Shown piece after piece: positions 8,516 through 16,914 of a stretch of 53,447 nt of DNA; positions within the stretch are counted from its first letter, which is position 1, and each line of letters starts with the position of its first letter. The notes under the pieces were generated by a model. The model searched no databases and was not told the origin of the DNA. It worked only from the letters and a program-made list of their open reading frames with translations. This DNA comes from CAYLKS01 sp964384205 [NCBI: uncultured bacterium] (GTDB lineage Bacteria; JAGOEH01). The stretch is from assembly GCA_964384205.1 (NCBI GenBank), contig CAYLKS010000015.1:1-53447 (forward strand). Reading direction: 5' to 3'. A program made the translations under genes and the position numbers.

Positions 8516-9838
8516 TTATAAATCTAATTTAATTATTTTAGCTCTTGTTTCTATAATTTTATAAAACTCTTCTGAAGGGAATCGTTCAAATCCTAATAAA
8601 ATATTATCAACTGGTTTTCCAAGAATAAAATTTAAATGTTCTAATATCGTTGGGGACTTAGCATTTTCTTCAAATTGAATTAGTCTTCTATGAGAAGAGC
8701 TGAATCCAATTTTTGGATAATTTTCCTCAGCAGCCAAAAATATAATATCAATTACATCATTTAAATTTACAATAGATTCATGATATTTATCATGCCATAA
8801 ACGATAGATGTGTTTAGCAATATATTCATCATATCCTAAAGATATATAGTTAACTAAAAATTTATCATAGGTATCACAAGCATCTGCTATAAATCCGCCC
8901 CAAAATGCACTTATTCCATATTTTTTTCCAATAAAAATTAACGCTGCATCATCACAAACACCAGAACCTTCTGCACGTCTTATATAATATGATGACACAT
9001 TTTTTATCTTATCTATTTGTTCATCTTCAATTATGATTCCATATTCTTTCATTTTTTTTATATCTTCTATAGGAATTTCTTTATCTGATAAATCCCGCGG
9101 TCTTAAACCGGTCAATTTAAATTTATCATTATCAAAAATATAAATTTCACCACCACCCATATTAAAAGGTATACCATATAGATTAATTTTATGTTTTTTA
9201 TTTGTGATCATTCTAAAATTATAATTATCCATCATTGCTCCAAGATAGAATCCTTTCAGAAAATCCGGTATAGAAACCTCAATTTTTTCTAAAAATTTGA
9301 TCCCAAAAAGTCCTCTACCATCTTCATTCACTAAAAAAGCAGTATTTTTATTGAAATTTCCATCAACAAAATTAATAATTTCTTCAATAAATCTCTGCCT
9401 TAATTCGGCAATTTTATTTTGCGGGAAACTCAGCAAATCAGGATCTAATGCAGATATCACTTTTTCTATTGAAGTATCTGCAAAAACTATAGGCCTACCC
9501 ATACTATCAATGAATCTACTGTGTCCATATAAAGCATGCCCTGTAATAGACTGAGGTAACAATAAAGTTTTTACATCATCATAAATTGCAAATTTCAATG
9601 ATGATAAATATAAAAAATCTTCATTAACTTTTTGAACAAATAAGTCTCTATTTTTATCTGTGCTATAAGAATGAATAAAAGAGAATATGTTTTTAAATTG
9701 ATCTTTTAGTGTAAATTCTTCTTTATTATTATCTTTTTGTTTTTTTATAGAAATATTTTCATGAAGATGTTGAAAAATCCTATCTAAACGTATTAATTCC
9801 TGTTTTAAACTTTTCTTTTTAACTTTTCTTTTAGCCAC
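8516..9838 (-). CDS. Unrecognised 440-aa cytoplasmic protein
   Basis: I do not recognise this family. There is no signal peptide or membrane helix. The N-terminus is strongly basic (KRKVKKKS), followed by a charged helical region (to about 60). A well-ordered body contains conspicuous segments that look conserved: SITGHALYGHSRFID, GRPIVFAD, IPFNMGGGEIYIFD, RRAEGSGVCDDAALIFIG, FWGGFIADACDTYD and FSSSHRRLIQF. The two Cys residues and clustered Asp/His residues could bind a metal or a substrate, but that is a guess. It starts with GTG 16 bases after phoH and ends 39 bases before the caspase-like gene, so it is co-oriented and probably co-transcribed with both. It links the lon-phoH pair to the signalling cassette. 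Confidence 0.7.
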   Translation of the reverse strand: MAKRKVKKKSLKQELIRLDRIFQHLHENISIKKQKDNNKEEFTLKDQFKNIFSFIHSYSTDKNRDLFVQKVNEDFLYLSSLKFAIYDDVKTLLLPQSITGHALYGHSRFIDSMGRPIVFADTSIEKVISALDPDLLSFPQNKIAELRQRFIEEIINFVDGNFNKNTAFLVNEDGRGLFGIKFLEKIEVSIPDFLKGFYLGAMMDNYNFRMITNKKHKINLYGIPFNMGGGEIYIFDNDKFKLTGLRPRDLSDKEIPIEDIKKMKEYGIIIEDEQIDKIKNVSSYYIRRAEGSGVCDDAALIFIGKKYGISAFWGGFIADACDTYDKFLVNYISLGYDEYIAKHIYRLWHDKYHESIVNLNDVIDIIFLAAEENYPKIGFSSSHRRLIQFEENAKSPTILEHLNFILGKPVDNILLGFERFPSEEFYKIIETRAKIIKLDL

Positions 9839-9854
9839 CCTTTCAAACTTTCTT

Positions 9855-11171
9855 TTATAATATATTACTTGCTAATTCTGCTAATTCAGAACGTTCTCCC
9901 TTCAACAATCTAATACTGCCAAAGATTTTTTGTCCTATCATTTTTGAAGTCAAATATGTTAATCCGTTTGATTGAGCGTCAAGATAAGGAGTATCTATTT
10001 GGAAAGGATCTCCTGTCAGTACAATTTTTGTTCCATTTCCAGCTCTGGTAACTATTGTTTTTATTTCATGAGGGGTTAAATTTTGTGCTTCATCTATGAT
10101 AAAAAATATATTATTCAGACTTCTTCCTCTTATATAAGCAAGAGGAGAAATTTCCAATTTTCCTTCTTTTTCAACATTATTGAGATCAATATTTTTTCCT
10201 TTATAAGCAGCTTTTATTACTGCTAAATTATCGTAAAGTGGCTGCATATAAGGGCCTATTTTTGATTTTATATCACCAGGCAAAAATCCTATGTCTCTAT
10301 TTCCCAATGGCACGATAGGCCTTGCTAAATAAATTTTCTCATAAAATTTTTCTAATGATAATGCAGCAGTCAGAGCTAATAATGTTTTACCTGTACCAGC
10401 CTTACCAAATAATGATATTAACTTCACATCTGGATTCAAAAGTAAATGTAAAGCAAAAGTCTGTTCAGCATTTCTCGGTTTTATGCCCATAATTTCTTTT
10501 ATGTTAACTAATTCCAGGCGATTTTTAAAAGGATTATAGTAAACTAATGCCGAATGCTGTCCATTTTTTAAAATAAGATATTGATTATTTATAAATTTTT
10601 TATTTTTATCAAAATATTCTTCTATATTAACATAATAAGGTTCTTTATAGAATTTATTAATAAATTCTATAGGAGTATCTTCTATAACTTCTTTCCCTTG
10701 AAATAACAGCTCTATGTTCGCTACTTTATCGCTCTCATAATCTTCACTCAATACCCCAATAGCTCTAGCTTTCATCCTCAAATTTATATCTTTACTAATC
10801 AAAATTACTTTTCTTTTAGAGGATTTCGCCAATTTATAAGCAACTGCTAAAATTCTATTATCAGCTTTATCTACAGAAAATATTTTACCAAAATCTTTCG
10901 GTATATCAGATTCAATAGAAATTGTCAATTTACCTCTTTTATCACCTAAAGAAACGCCGTTATTAAATAAATCCTGGCCAGCGCTTAATTTATCAAGTTC
11001 TCTTATAAAAAAACGAGCATTAAAATTAATTTGATCATTCCCTTTTTTAAATTTATCAAGTTCTTCTAAGACTGTAATTGGAATGACAATATCATTTTCT
11101 TCAAAGTTGTATATACAATTATAGTCGTGTAAAATCACATTTGTATCTAAAACAAAAATTTTTTTACCCAT
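9855..11171 (-). CDS. PIN-PhoH family ATPase/ribonuclease
   Basis: An N-terminal PIN nuclease domain (about 1-150) has the acidic start FVLDTNVILHD and a second acidic site (VDKADNRILAVA). The C-terminal PhoH ATPase (about 230-438) has Walker A FGKAGTGKT, Walker B FFIIDEAQN and VLTGDPFQID. This PIN+PhoH architecture (PhoH2 or YlaK type) has been linked to RNA unwinding and cleavage in other bacteria. A cytoplasmic RNA-processing role is therefore likely, with the exact RNA target unknown. Its ATG follows the lon stop codon with no gap and the end of lon supplies a GAAGAG ribosome site, so the pair is co-transcribed and translationally coupled, tying RNA turnover to protein turnover. Confidence 0.92.
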   Translation of the reverse strand: MGKKIFVLDTNVILHDYNCIYNFEENDIVIPITVLEELDKFKKGNDQINFNARFFIRELDKLSAGQDLFNNGVSLGDKRGKLTISIESDIPKDFGKIFSVDKADNRILAVAYKLAKSSKRKVILISKDINLRMKARAIGVLSEDYESDKVANIELLFQGKEVIEDTPIEFINKFYKEPYYVNIEEYFDKNKKFINNQYLILKNGQHSALVYYNPFKNRLELVNIKEIMGIKPRNAEQTFALHLLLNPDVKLISLFGKAGTGKTLLALTAALSLEKFYEKIYLARPIVPLGNRDIGFLPGDIKSKIGPYMQPLYDNLAVIKAAYKGKNIDLNNVEKEGKLEISPLAYIRGRSLNNIFFIIDEAQNLTPHEIKTIVTRAGNGTKIVLTGDPFQIDTPYLDAQSNGLTYLTSKMIGQKIFGSIRLLKGERSELAELASNIL

Positions 11172-13655
11172 TTATCTCTTCTTTTTATTTTTTTTAGGTT
11201 TCTCATCAAATGCTACTTCATAAACTTCATCATAAGTATTAACAAAGATAAAATCAATACCTTTTTTAATATAATCTGGAATTTCCTCAAAATCCTTACG
11301 ATTCTCTGCTGGGAGAATAATAGTTTTGACTCCTGCTTGTCTTGCAGCAATAACTTTTTCTTTTACGCCACCTATAGGTAATACTCTTCCTGTTAAAGTA
11401 ATTTCACCCGTCATTGCAAGATTTTTCTTTACTGGTTTATTTTTAGCAAGAGAAATTAAAGCTGTTGTCATTGTAATACCAGCAGAAGGCCCATCTTTTG
11501 GAGTTGCTCCAGCTGGTACATGTAAATGAATAAAATTAGTTTCAAAAAAATTTGGATCTATTCCATAATCATTTATTTTAGAATTAACATAGGAATAAGC
11601 TATATTACTGGATTCAATCATAACATTTCCCAATTGGCCTGTTTGTTTAAATCCTTTACTTTTTGATGGTAGTGCTATTGCTTCAATATATAAGGTTGTT
11701 CCCCCTAACATTGTCCATGCCAATCCCATTACCACACCTGGCGGTAATTTCTTATAAAAAGTTTCATCTGTAAATTTGGGCTTGCCCAAATATTCTTCTA
11801 TATTTTTTTCTGTTATAGTAACTGATTCAAATTTTTCTTCACTGGCAAGTTTTGTTGCTACCTTACGGCAAATATTAGATATTTGTTTTTCTAAATTACG
11901 GACACCAGCTTCTCTTGCATAATTTCTAATTATAGAAGAATAACCTTTTTTGGTAATTTTTAGTTCTTTAGCTGTAATCCCATGCTCCTTTAACTGTTTA
12001 GGCAATAAATATCGTTTTGCTATCTCATATTTTTCCTGTTCAATGTAACCACTAAGCCTTAAAACTTCCATTCTATCAAGCAATGGAGCAGGTATAGTAT
12101 CTAATACATTTGCTGTTGCTATAAATAAAATATTAGACAGATCAAACCTAACGTCAAGATAATGATCTAAAAAATCAACATTTTGCTCTGGATCCAATAC
12201 TTCCAATAAAGCAGCTGCAGGATCACCTTGAAAGCTTGATGCTAATTTATCTATTTCATCTAACATTATTACAGGATTGGCTGTTCCTACGACCTTCAAA
12301 GCTTGAATAATCTTTCCCGGCATTGCACCAATATATGTTCTTCTATGCCCTTTTATTTCTGCTTCATCACGCATACCACCCAATGAAAATCTGAAAAATT
12401 TTCTATTTAATGTTCGAGCAATACTTCTTCCAATAGAAGTTTTTCCTACACCCGGAGGACCAACAAAGCACAAAATAGAACCTTTTTTATCCGGTTTTAA
12501 TTTTTTTACTGCAATAAATTCAAGAATACGTTCTTTTATCTCTTCTAATCCATAATGGTCTTTATCTAAGATTCTGCGTGCTCTTTTTAAATCAAGATTT
12601 TCCTTAGAAAATTTTCCCCATGGTAAAGATGTCAGCCAATCCAGATAAGTACGGGAAACATTAAATTCAGGACTAATAGGTTCTAATAAAGATAGTTTTT
12701 CTAATTCTTCATTAATCCTTTTTTCTGCTTCTTTTGATAATTTTAATTTTTTTAACCTATCTTTAAATTTATTAATTTCTATTGTCTTGGGATCACTTTC
12801 CAACCCCAATTCTTTTCTGATAAATTTTAATTGCTCACGTAAAAAGAATTCTCTTTGTTGTTTAGATATTTTTTCCTCAATTTGCTTATTAATTTTTTGC
12901 TGTATCTCAACAAATTCCAATTCCTTTTTCAATAACACTAAAACTTTTTCCATTCTCTTTTTAATATCAAAAGTCTCAAGAACATCCTGTATATCTTCCT
13001 TTTTTCCATTAGTTAAAGAAACAGCTGCATCCGCAATAATGCCTGGATTATTAATATCAAATTTAGAAATTAATAATTTCATCTCTTCTGTAAAAAGCGG
13101 ATTACTTTGAATAATTTTCTTTATCTCTGCTAATATTGCCATTGCAAAGGCTTTTAACTCAGGATCTTCTTTGTCGAATTCATCTTTATGATAAGTAACC
13201 TTGGCTATAATATATGGCTTAAAGCTAATAAATTTTTCAACTTTAAATCGTTGAAATGTTGTTACTAATAATTGTAAACTTCCATCTGGTAATTTTTGGC
13301 TTTTTGAAATTTTAGCAATAGTCCCTACTTTATAAAAATAAGATTCATCAACATCTTCATCATCATCTGATAATTCTTTTTTTGCTAATAATAGACCTAT
13401 AGTGTTTTTGTCTTTTTCAATCAATTCAGAAACAATATTATTCAGTTTACCCGGTGGCAATATAATAGGTAAATACATTCCCGGGAAAAACGGTCGTTGT
13501 ATTACAGGAACTATAACAATTTCTTCCGGCAATAAATCTTTAGCTAATAAAATGCCACCTTCATTGTTATCTGTATCGTTTTTATTTTCTATTTCTTCAG
13601 TCTGTGCTTCTTCGGGTTCTATTGTTTCTAAATTATCTTTTTCATTTTTATTCAT
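11172..13655 (-). CDS. lon: ATP-dependent Lon protease
   Basis: The 827-aa protein has the full LonA order: an N-terminal substrate-binding domain (about 45-240), a coiled region, AAA+ with Walker A GPPGVGKTS and Walker B VIMLDEIDKLA, a sensor region, and the C-terminal serine-lysine protease with the catalytic Ser in PKDGPSAG and Lys in the GGVKEKVIAA stretch. It degrades misfolded and regulatory proteins in the cytoplasm. The very start is rich in Glu/Asp/Asn (about 1-35), and the end is basic (KPKKNKKKR), which is unusual but harmless. GGAGG lies 5 bases before the ATG. A plausible promoter sits at 13785-13812. I saw no CIRCE-type heat-shock operator ahead of it. Confidence 0.97.
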   Translation of the reverse strand: MNKNEKDNLETIEPEEAQTEEIENKNDTDNNEGGILLAKDLLPEEIVIVPVIQRPFFPGMYLPIILPPGKLNNIVSELIEKDKNTIGLLLAKKELSDDDEDVDESYFYKVGTIAKISKSQKLPDGSLQLLVTTFQRFKVEKFISFKPYIIAKVTYHKDEFDKEDPELKAFAMAILAEIKKIIQSNPLFTEEMKLLISKFDINNPGIIADAAVSLTNGKKEDIQDVLETFDIKKRMEKVLVLLKKELEFVEIQQKINKQIEEKISKQQREFFLREQLKFIRKELGLESDPKTIEINKFKDRLKKLKLSKEAEKRINEELEKLSLLEPISPEFNVSRTYLDWLTSLPWGKFSKENLDLKRARRILDKDHYGLEEIKERILEFIAVKKLKPDKKGSILCFVGPPGVGKTSIGRSIARTLNRKFFRFSLGGMRDEAEIKGHRRTYIGAMPGKIIQALKVVGTANPVIMLDEIDKLASSFQGDPAAALLEVLDPEQNVDFLDHYLDVRFDLSNILFIATANVLDTIPAPLLDRMEVLRLSGYIEQEKYEIAKRYLLPKQLKEHGITAKELKITKKGYSSIIRNYAREAGVRNLEKQISNICRKVATKLASEEKFESVTITEKNIEEYLGKPKFTDETFYKKLPPGVVMGLAWTMLGGTTLYIEAIALPSKSKGFKQTGQLGNVMIESSNIAYSYVNSKINDYGIDPNFFETNFIHLHVPAGATPKDGPSAGITMTTALISLAKNKPVKKNLAMTGEITLTGRVLPIGGVKEKVIAARQAGVKTIILPAENRKDFEEIPDYIKKGIDFIFVNTYDEVYEVAFDEKPKKNKKKR

Positions 13656-13784
13656 ATTTCCTCCATAAATTTTGTTTCATTTTTAAAGCTGTTAACTTAA
13701 ATATTTGCTCAAAACCTTTTATTTTTTTTATAATATTTAAATACAAAAAAATAATATAGTTCCCACAAAACATCTTGTATATAT

Positions 13785-13812
13785 ATTATAATAAAAAAAT
13801 TTTTTTTTTCAA
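13785..13812 (-). promoter_or_regulatory. Candidate lon promoter
   Basis: On the minus strand, TTGAAA (13807-13812) and TATAAT (13785-13790) are separated by 16 bases. Transcription would begin near 13778 and give a leader of about 120 bases. The region is very AT-rich, so chance matches are possible. Confidence 0.4.
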
Positions 13813-14089
13813 TATAAATTACATCTTAAAAAGATTTTTTATACTCGTGAGCCTATTTTTTAAGCTGTAGATATATTTGACTTTCCCCCTATGGCAATGA
13901 CTATAGCAATGAGAACAAAGTTAAAACTGATATAAGATAAAACTAACTTTAGAATCATTCTGATTTTTTTATTAATAAATAAAGGTTGTTGTATTTTTAT
14001 TGTATTGTATTTTAATTTAATATCGAGTTATAAATTTTGTTTAGAGATGTTATATTCTTTATTTTTAAAACTGGGGAAATAATTTTTGC

Positions 14090-14118
14090 TTGACTTTTTT
14101 CTAAATTTTTATTATATA
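14090..14118 (+). promoter_or_regulatory. Promoter of tRNA-Arg
   Basis: TTGACT (14090-14095), a 17-base spacer and TATATA (14113-14118). The expected start is near 14125, only a couple of bases ahead of the mature tRNA 5' end at 14127, so little 5' trimming would be needed. Confidence 0.75.
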
Positions 14119-14126
14119 GAAAACAC

Positions 14127-14200
<74 letters not shown>

Positions 14201-14210
14201 TTTTTTTATT

Positions 14211-15179
14211 TTAGAGGTTATTAAAATTTTTTTCTAAATTTTTTATAAAATCAGAATCAATTTGGTTGTATTTATTTTTTATAGCAGCTATTACCATTCC
14301 TATTTCTGGAGAGAATTTTCTTTTACCAATGGTAATTTCTTCATTTTGGAGAAATTTGGATAAATTATTTATCATATAATTATTTTTAAAAAGGCTTCCA
14401 GTAGGGTAGATAATTCTGTCATTAAGCTTTAATCTATTAATTACTGAAACAATTTGTTGGGAGAATGCTTTATTTGAGTTATCAATAATTTGTTGAGCTG
14501 TTTTATTGCCGTTTTGAGCAAGATTAAAAATCTCAATACAAATGCTACTTATAATTTTTTTAGGATCTTTTGATTGATAGATTTTAGGGATTAATTCTGT
14601 TATTGTATTAATATGATAGAATTTGAGTACAGAATTATAAAAATCTTCGTCATTATAAATGTTGTCATAGTGGAGTAAAGCAAATCTTATTGCATTATTT
14701 CCTATATAGTAACCACTGCCTTCATCTCCTAATAAATATCCCCAGCCTCCGGCTCGAATTTCCTGGTTATTTTTTATTCCATATACAATTGATCCTGTTC
14801 CTGCGATTGCAATAGCACCATCTTCACCAGCTGTTGCACCCATTAAAGAAGCAAAAGCATCGTGGTGGATAAAAATATCATTACTATTGTAATTAGATAA
14901 TTTTTTTAGTAATTGCTCTTTAATGAGTTCTCTATCAGATTCTCTGCCGGCACCTGATAGTCCACCTGCAAAAATATCAATTTTTTCTATTTGATATTTT
15001 TGAGTATAGTAATTTAAAATTTCCAAAAGATTTGTTATGGTTTGCTCAAGACCAATATTATTTAAATTACTGCCTTTCCCCTCGAAAGTATCAATAATAT
15101 CTCCTTTTTCATTGATTAAGACAGATTTAGAGGAAGTTCCACCGCCATCAATTCCTATATAATATTTTTTAGAATCCAA
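14211..15179 (-). CDS. BadF/BcrA-type amino-sugar kinase (GlcNAc/MurNAc kinase)
   Basis: This is an ASKHA-fold kinase. The phosphate-1 loop is YYIGIDGGGTSSKSVLI, the adenosine and phosphate-2 region is IAIAGTGSIVYG, followed by GGWGYLLGDEGSGYYIG, all typical of N-acetylglucosamine kinases and of the MurNAc/GlcNAc kinase MurK of the BadF family. It sits downstream of NamZ, so phosphorylation of MurNAc or GlcNAc released from peptidoglycan is the likely job. I prefer the TTG start at 15179: AAGGA lies 9 bases before it and the family motif then begins at residue 6. An ATG at 15227 would add 16 basic residues, has no ribosome site and overlaps the DUF3467 gene by 59 bases. With the TTG start the overlap is 11 bases. 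Confidence 0.85.
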   Translation of the reverse strand: MDSKKYYIGIDGGGTSSKSVLINEKGDIIDTFEGKGSNLNNIGLEQTITNLLEILNYYTQKYQIEKIDIFAGGLSGAGRESDRELIKEQLLKKLSNYNSNDIFIHHDAFASLMGATAGEDGAIAIAGTGSIVYGIKNNQEIRAGGWGYLLGDEGSGYYIGNNAIRFALLHYDNIYNDEDFYNSVLKFYHINTITELIPKIYQSKDPKKIISSICIEIFNLAQNGNKTAQQIIDNSNKAFSQQIVSVINRLKLNDRIIYPTGSLFKNNYMINNLSKFLQNEEITIGKRKFSPEIGMVIAAIKNKYNQIDSDFIKNLEKNFNNL

Positions 15180-15444
15180 TTTTAATATCCTTTTTTTCGA
15201 ATTTAATTTCACCAAATTTTTCTTCATATTGTTTCACGGAATTTTCCAATGACATAAGTAAGCTTTTTACATTTTGAGGTGTCATTATAACTCTTGAAAA
15301 TACTTTACCTTTGTTAAGTCCTGGCATAATTCTAATAAAATCAAGAATAAATTCGGCATTGTTAAAACCGATTCCTACAAAGTTTGCATAAGTTCCTTCT
15401 GCTTCTTTTTCTGGAAGTTCGATTTTGATTTCTTTGTTTTCCAT
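15169..15444 (-). CDS. DUF3467 protein
   Basis: A 91-aa soluble protein that matches the DUF3467 pattern: TYANFVGIGFNNAEFILDF, then RIMPGLNKGKVFSRVIMTPQ, then a helical end with YEEKFGEIKFEK. The family is widespread in Bacteroidota and relatives but has no known function. GGAGGATATC precedes the ATG. It lies between NamZ and the amino-sugar kinase, 21 bases after NamZ, and its reading frame runs into the kinase. The small size and operon position might suggest a regulator or an accessory factor, but nothing in the sequence shows which. Confidence 0.88.
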   Translation of the reverse strand: MENKEIKIELPEKEAEGTYANFVGIGFNNAEFILDFIRIMPGLNKGKVFSRVIMTPQNVKSLLMSLENSVKQYEEKFGEIKFEKKDIKIGF

Positions 15445-15465
15445 GATATCCTCCGTATTTTACTT

Positions 15466-16665
15466 TTAATAAAGTAGATAATTTTTACGTATTTTTTTGA
15501 ATTTTTTGATTTGTTTTTCTTTTAATTTTACAAAAGTTTTTAGATTTTTTTCAAATTCGTATTCAAATTTGGAATTTCCCAAATTTATTTTGAAACTCTT
15601 TGACCATGAGAATTTTTCAGGATATAATTCGTGCAATGTCTTAAACACTTTTAATCCAAATTCAAAAGCATCAAATTTATCTGGTTGATATATAATAATT
15701 CTCAAACCATTACATTTTTGATTAAAAAATTTATGATTTTTTCTTGCCGGTATAAAAGAATACGGTATTACTCTAGCGCCTTTTATTTGGAAATTTTTTA
15801 CAATATTAAAAAGGCTGTCTTTATTTATATATGGAGCACCGAAATACTCAAATGGGAATTGTGTACCTCTTCCCATAGAAAGCTGTGTAGATTCGAGCCA
15901 TCCTATATACGGATAGGCAAGAGCTCCTTCAAGGCTTTTCATATTAGGAGAAGGATTTATCCATGGCAATCCTGTATCGCGAAATAAATATTTTCTTTTC
16001 CAATTTTTCATTTTAATCACTGTAAGTTTACAGTTAATTTTGAAGTACTCATTGAATAACTTAGCTAATTCTCCTATTGTCATGCCGTGTCTGGTTGGTA
16101 TTGGATATATGGAAGTAAATAGATATGTAATGCTGTCTGTATCTGGTACAAATCCGTCCACAATTTTACCGCCTATAGGATTTGGCCTATCCAGTACAAT
16201 AAATTCAATATTGTTTTCAGCTGCAGCCTGCATAGCATAAGCCATTGTTGCAATATATGTATAAAATCTACATCCAATATCTTGGATATCAAAAACTAAA
16301 ACATCAATATTTTTTAAATCATTTTTATCAGGTTTTCTTTTTTTACCATATAATGAGACTATTTCCAACCCTGTTTTTTCATCAATTTGATCTGATACTT
16401 GAGAATCATATATTCCTCTTAAACCATGCTCTGGAGAAAATAGCCTTATTAATTTAAATGATTTTTGCTCAAATAAAATATCTATAGTAGATTTCCCGAA
16501 TCTATCAACACCTGTGTGATTTGTGATTAATCCGACATTTTTCCCCTTTAGAATTGAAAAATTATTTTTTAATACATCAATACCTGTTAAAACATTACCT
16601 TTGCCAGCTAATATGTTACTATAAAGAATAATAAGTAAAAATACTAAATAATTTTTTTTGTACAT
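15466..16665 (-). CDS. namZ: NamZ-family exo-beta-N-acetylmuramidase (DUF1343)
   Basis: A signal peptide (about 1-20) puts the enzyme in the envelope. The body is the DUF1343/NamZ fold: GKNVGLITNHTGVD, RLFSPEHGLRG, SLYGKKRKPD, VFDIQDIGCRFYTYI, LDRPNPIGG, IPTRHGMTIGELAKLFN and MGRGTQFPFEYFGAP are all family signatures. The length (399) is normal. NamZ enzymes from Bacillus subtilis and Tannerella forsythia remove terminal MurNAc from the non-reducing end of peptidoglycan fragments. The gene starts a minus-strand unit with DUF3467 and an amino-sugar kinase; GGAGGGAG precedes the ATG and a promoter candidate lies at 16692-16720. The sugar importer is not in this window. Confidence 0.93.
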   Translation of the reverse strand: MYKKNYLVFLLIILYSNILAGKGNVLTGIDVLKNNFSILKGKNVGLITNHTGVDRFGKSTIDILFEQKSFKLIRLFSPEHGLRGIYDSQVSDQIDEKTGLEIVSLYGKKRKPDKNDLKNIDVLVFDIQDIGCRFYTYIATMAYAMQAAAENNIEFIVLDRPNPIGGKIVDGFVPDTDSITYLFTSIYPIPTRHGMTIGELAKLFNEYFKINCKLTVIKMKNWKRKYLFRDTGLPWINPSPNMKSLEGALAYPYIGWLESTQLSMGRGTQFPFEYFGAPYINKDSLFNIVKNFQIKGARVIPYSFIPARKNHKFFNQKCNGLRIIIYQPDKFDAFEFGLKVFKTLHELYPEKFSWSKSFKINLGNSKFEYEFEKNLKTFVKLKEKQIKKFKKIRKNYLLY

Positions 16666-16691
16666 CTTTAATCTCCCTCCTGTTTTTTGTA

Positions 16692-16720
16692 AATTTATTC
16701 CTTATTTATGATTAAGTCAA
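16692..16720 (-). promoter_or_regulatory. Candidate namZ promoter
   Basis: Minus strand: TTGACT (16715-16720), a 17-base spacer and TAAATT (16692-16697). Transcription would begin about 16685, just ahead of the ribosome site. It is divergent from the receptor promoter about 125 bases away. Confidence 0.5.
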
Positions 16721-16843
16721 GGATTTTATAATTATTTATTAAAATTATATGTTGTGTGAGATATATCAGTATTATCATAAATTAAGTAGTATAGTTTACT
16801 TAACGATAGAAAAATAATAAAAAAATTTTATTTTATTTTTTTA

Positions 16844-16871
16844 TTGACAATTTTAAAATAAGTATTATAAT
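16844..16871 (+). promoter_or_regulatory. Promoter of TonB-dependent receptor operon
   Basis: TTGACA (16844-16849), 16 bases, TATAAT (16866-16871): a consensus sigma-70-type promoter. The start near 16878 gives a leader of about 37 bases with GGAGG 6 bases ahead of the ATG at 16915. Confidence 0.78.
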
Positions 16872-16914
16872 TAAATTAAGATTTTGATTTTTAAATTTAA
16901 AATGGAGGGAGTGT

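Larger units (their letters stand above)
13656..14126. other. Intergenic region between lon and tRNA-Arg
   Basis: These 471 bases lie between the divergent lon gene and the tRNA. I see the lon ribosome site and a candidate lon promoter on the left, and the tRNA promoter on the right. The middle (about 13815-14085) contains no open frame with a ribosome site and no clear hairpin with a T-run. A small RNA cannot be ruled out by reading alone. Confidence 0.6.

Noticed and set aside
10300-10325. TGGCAC followed by TTGC, resembling a sigma-54 (-24/-12) promoter
   Set aside because: The spacing between the two parts is 8 bases rather than 5, and it lies inside the phoH coding region.
13815-14085. 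Possible structured RNA upstream of tRNA-Arg
   Set aside because: Only weak short stems are seen and none matches a known riboswitch, 6S, SRP or tmRNA pattern.
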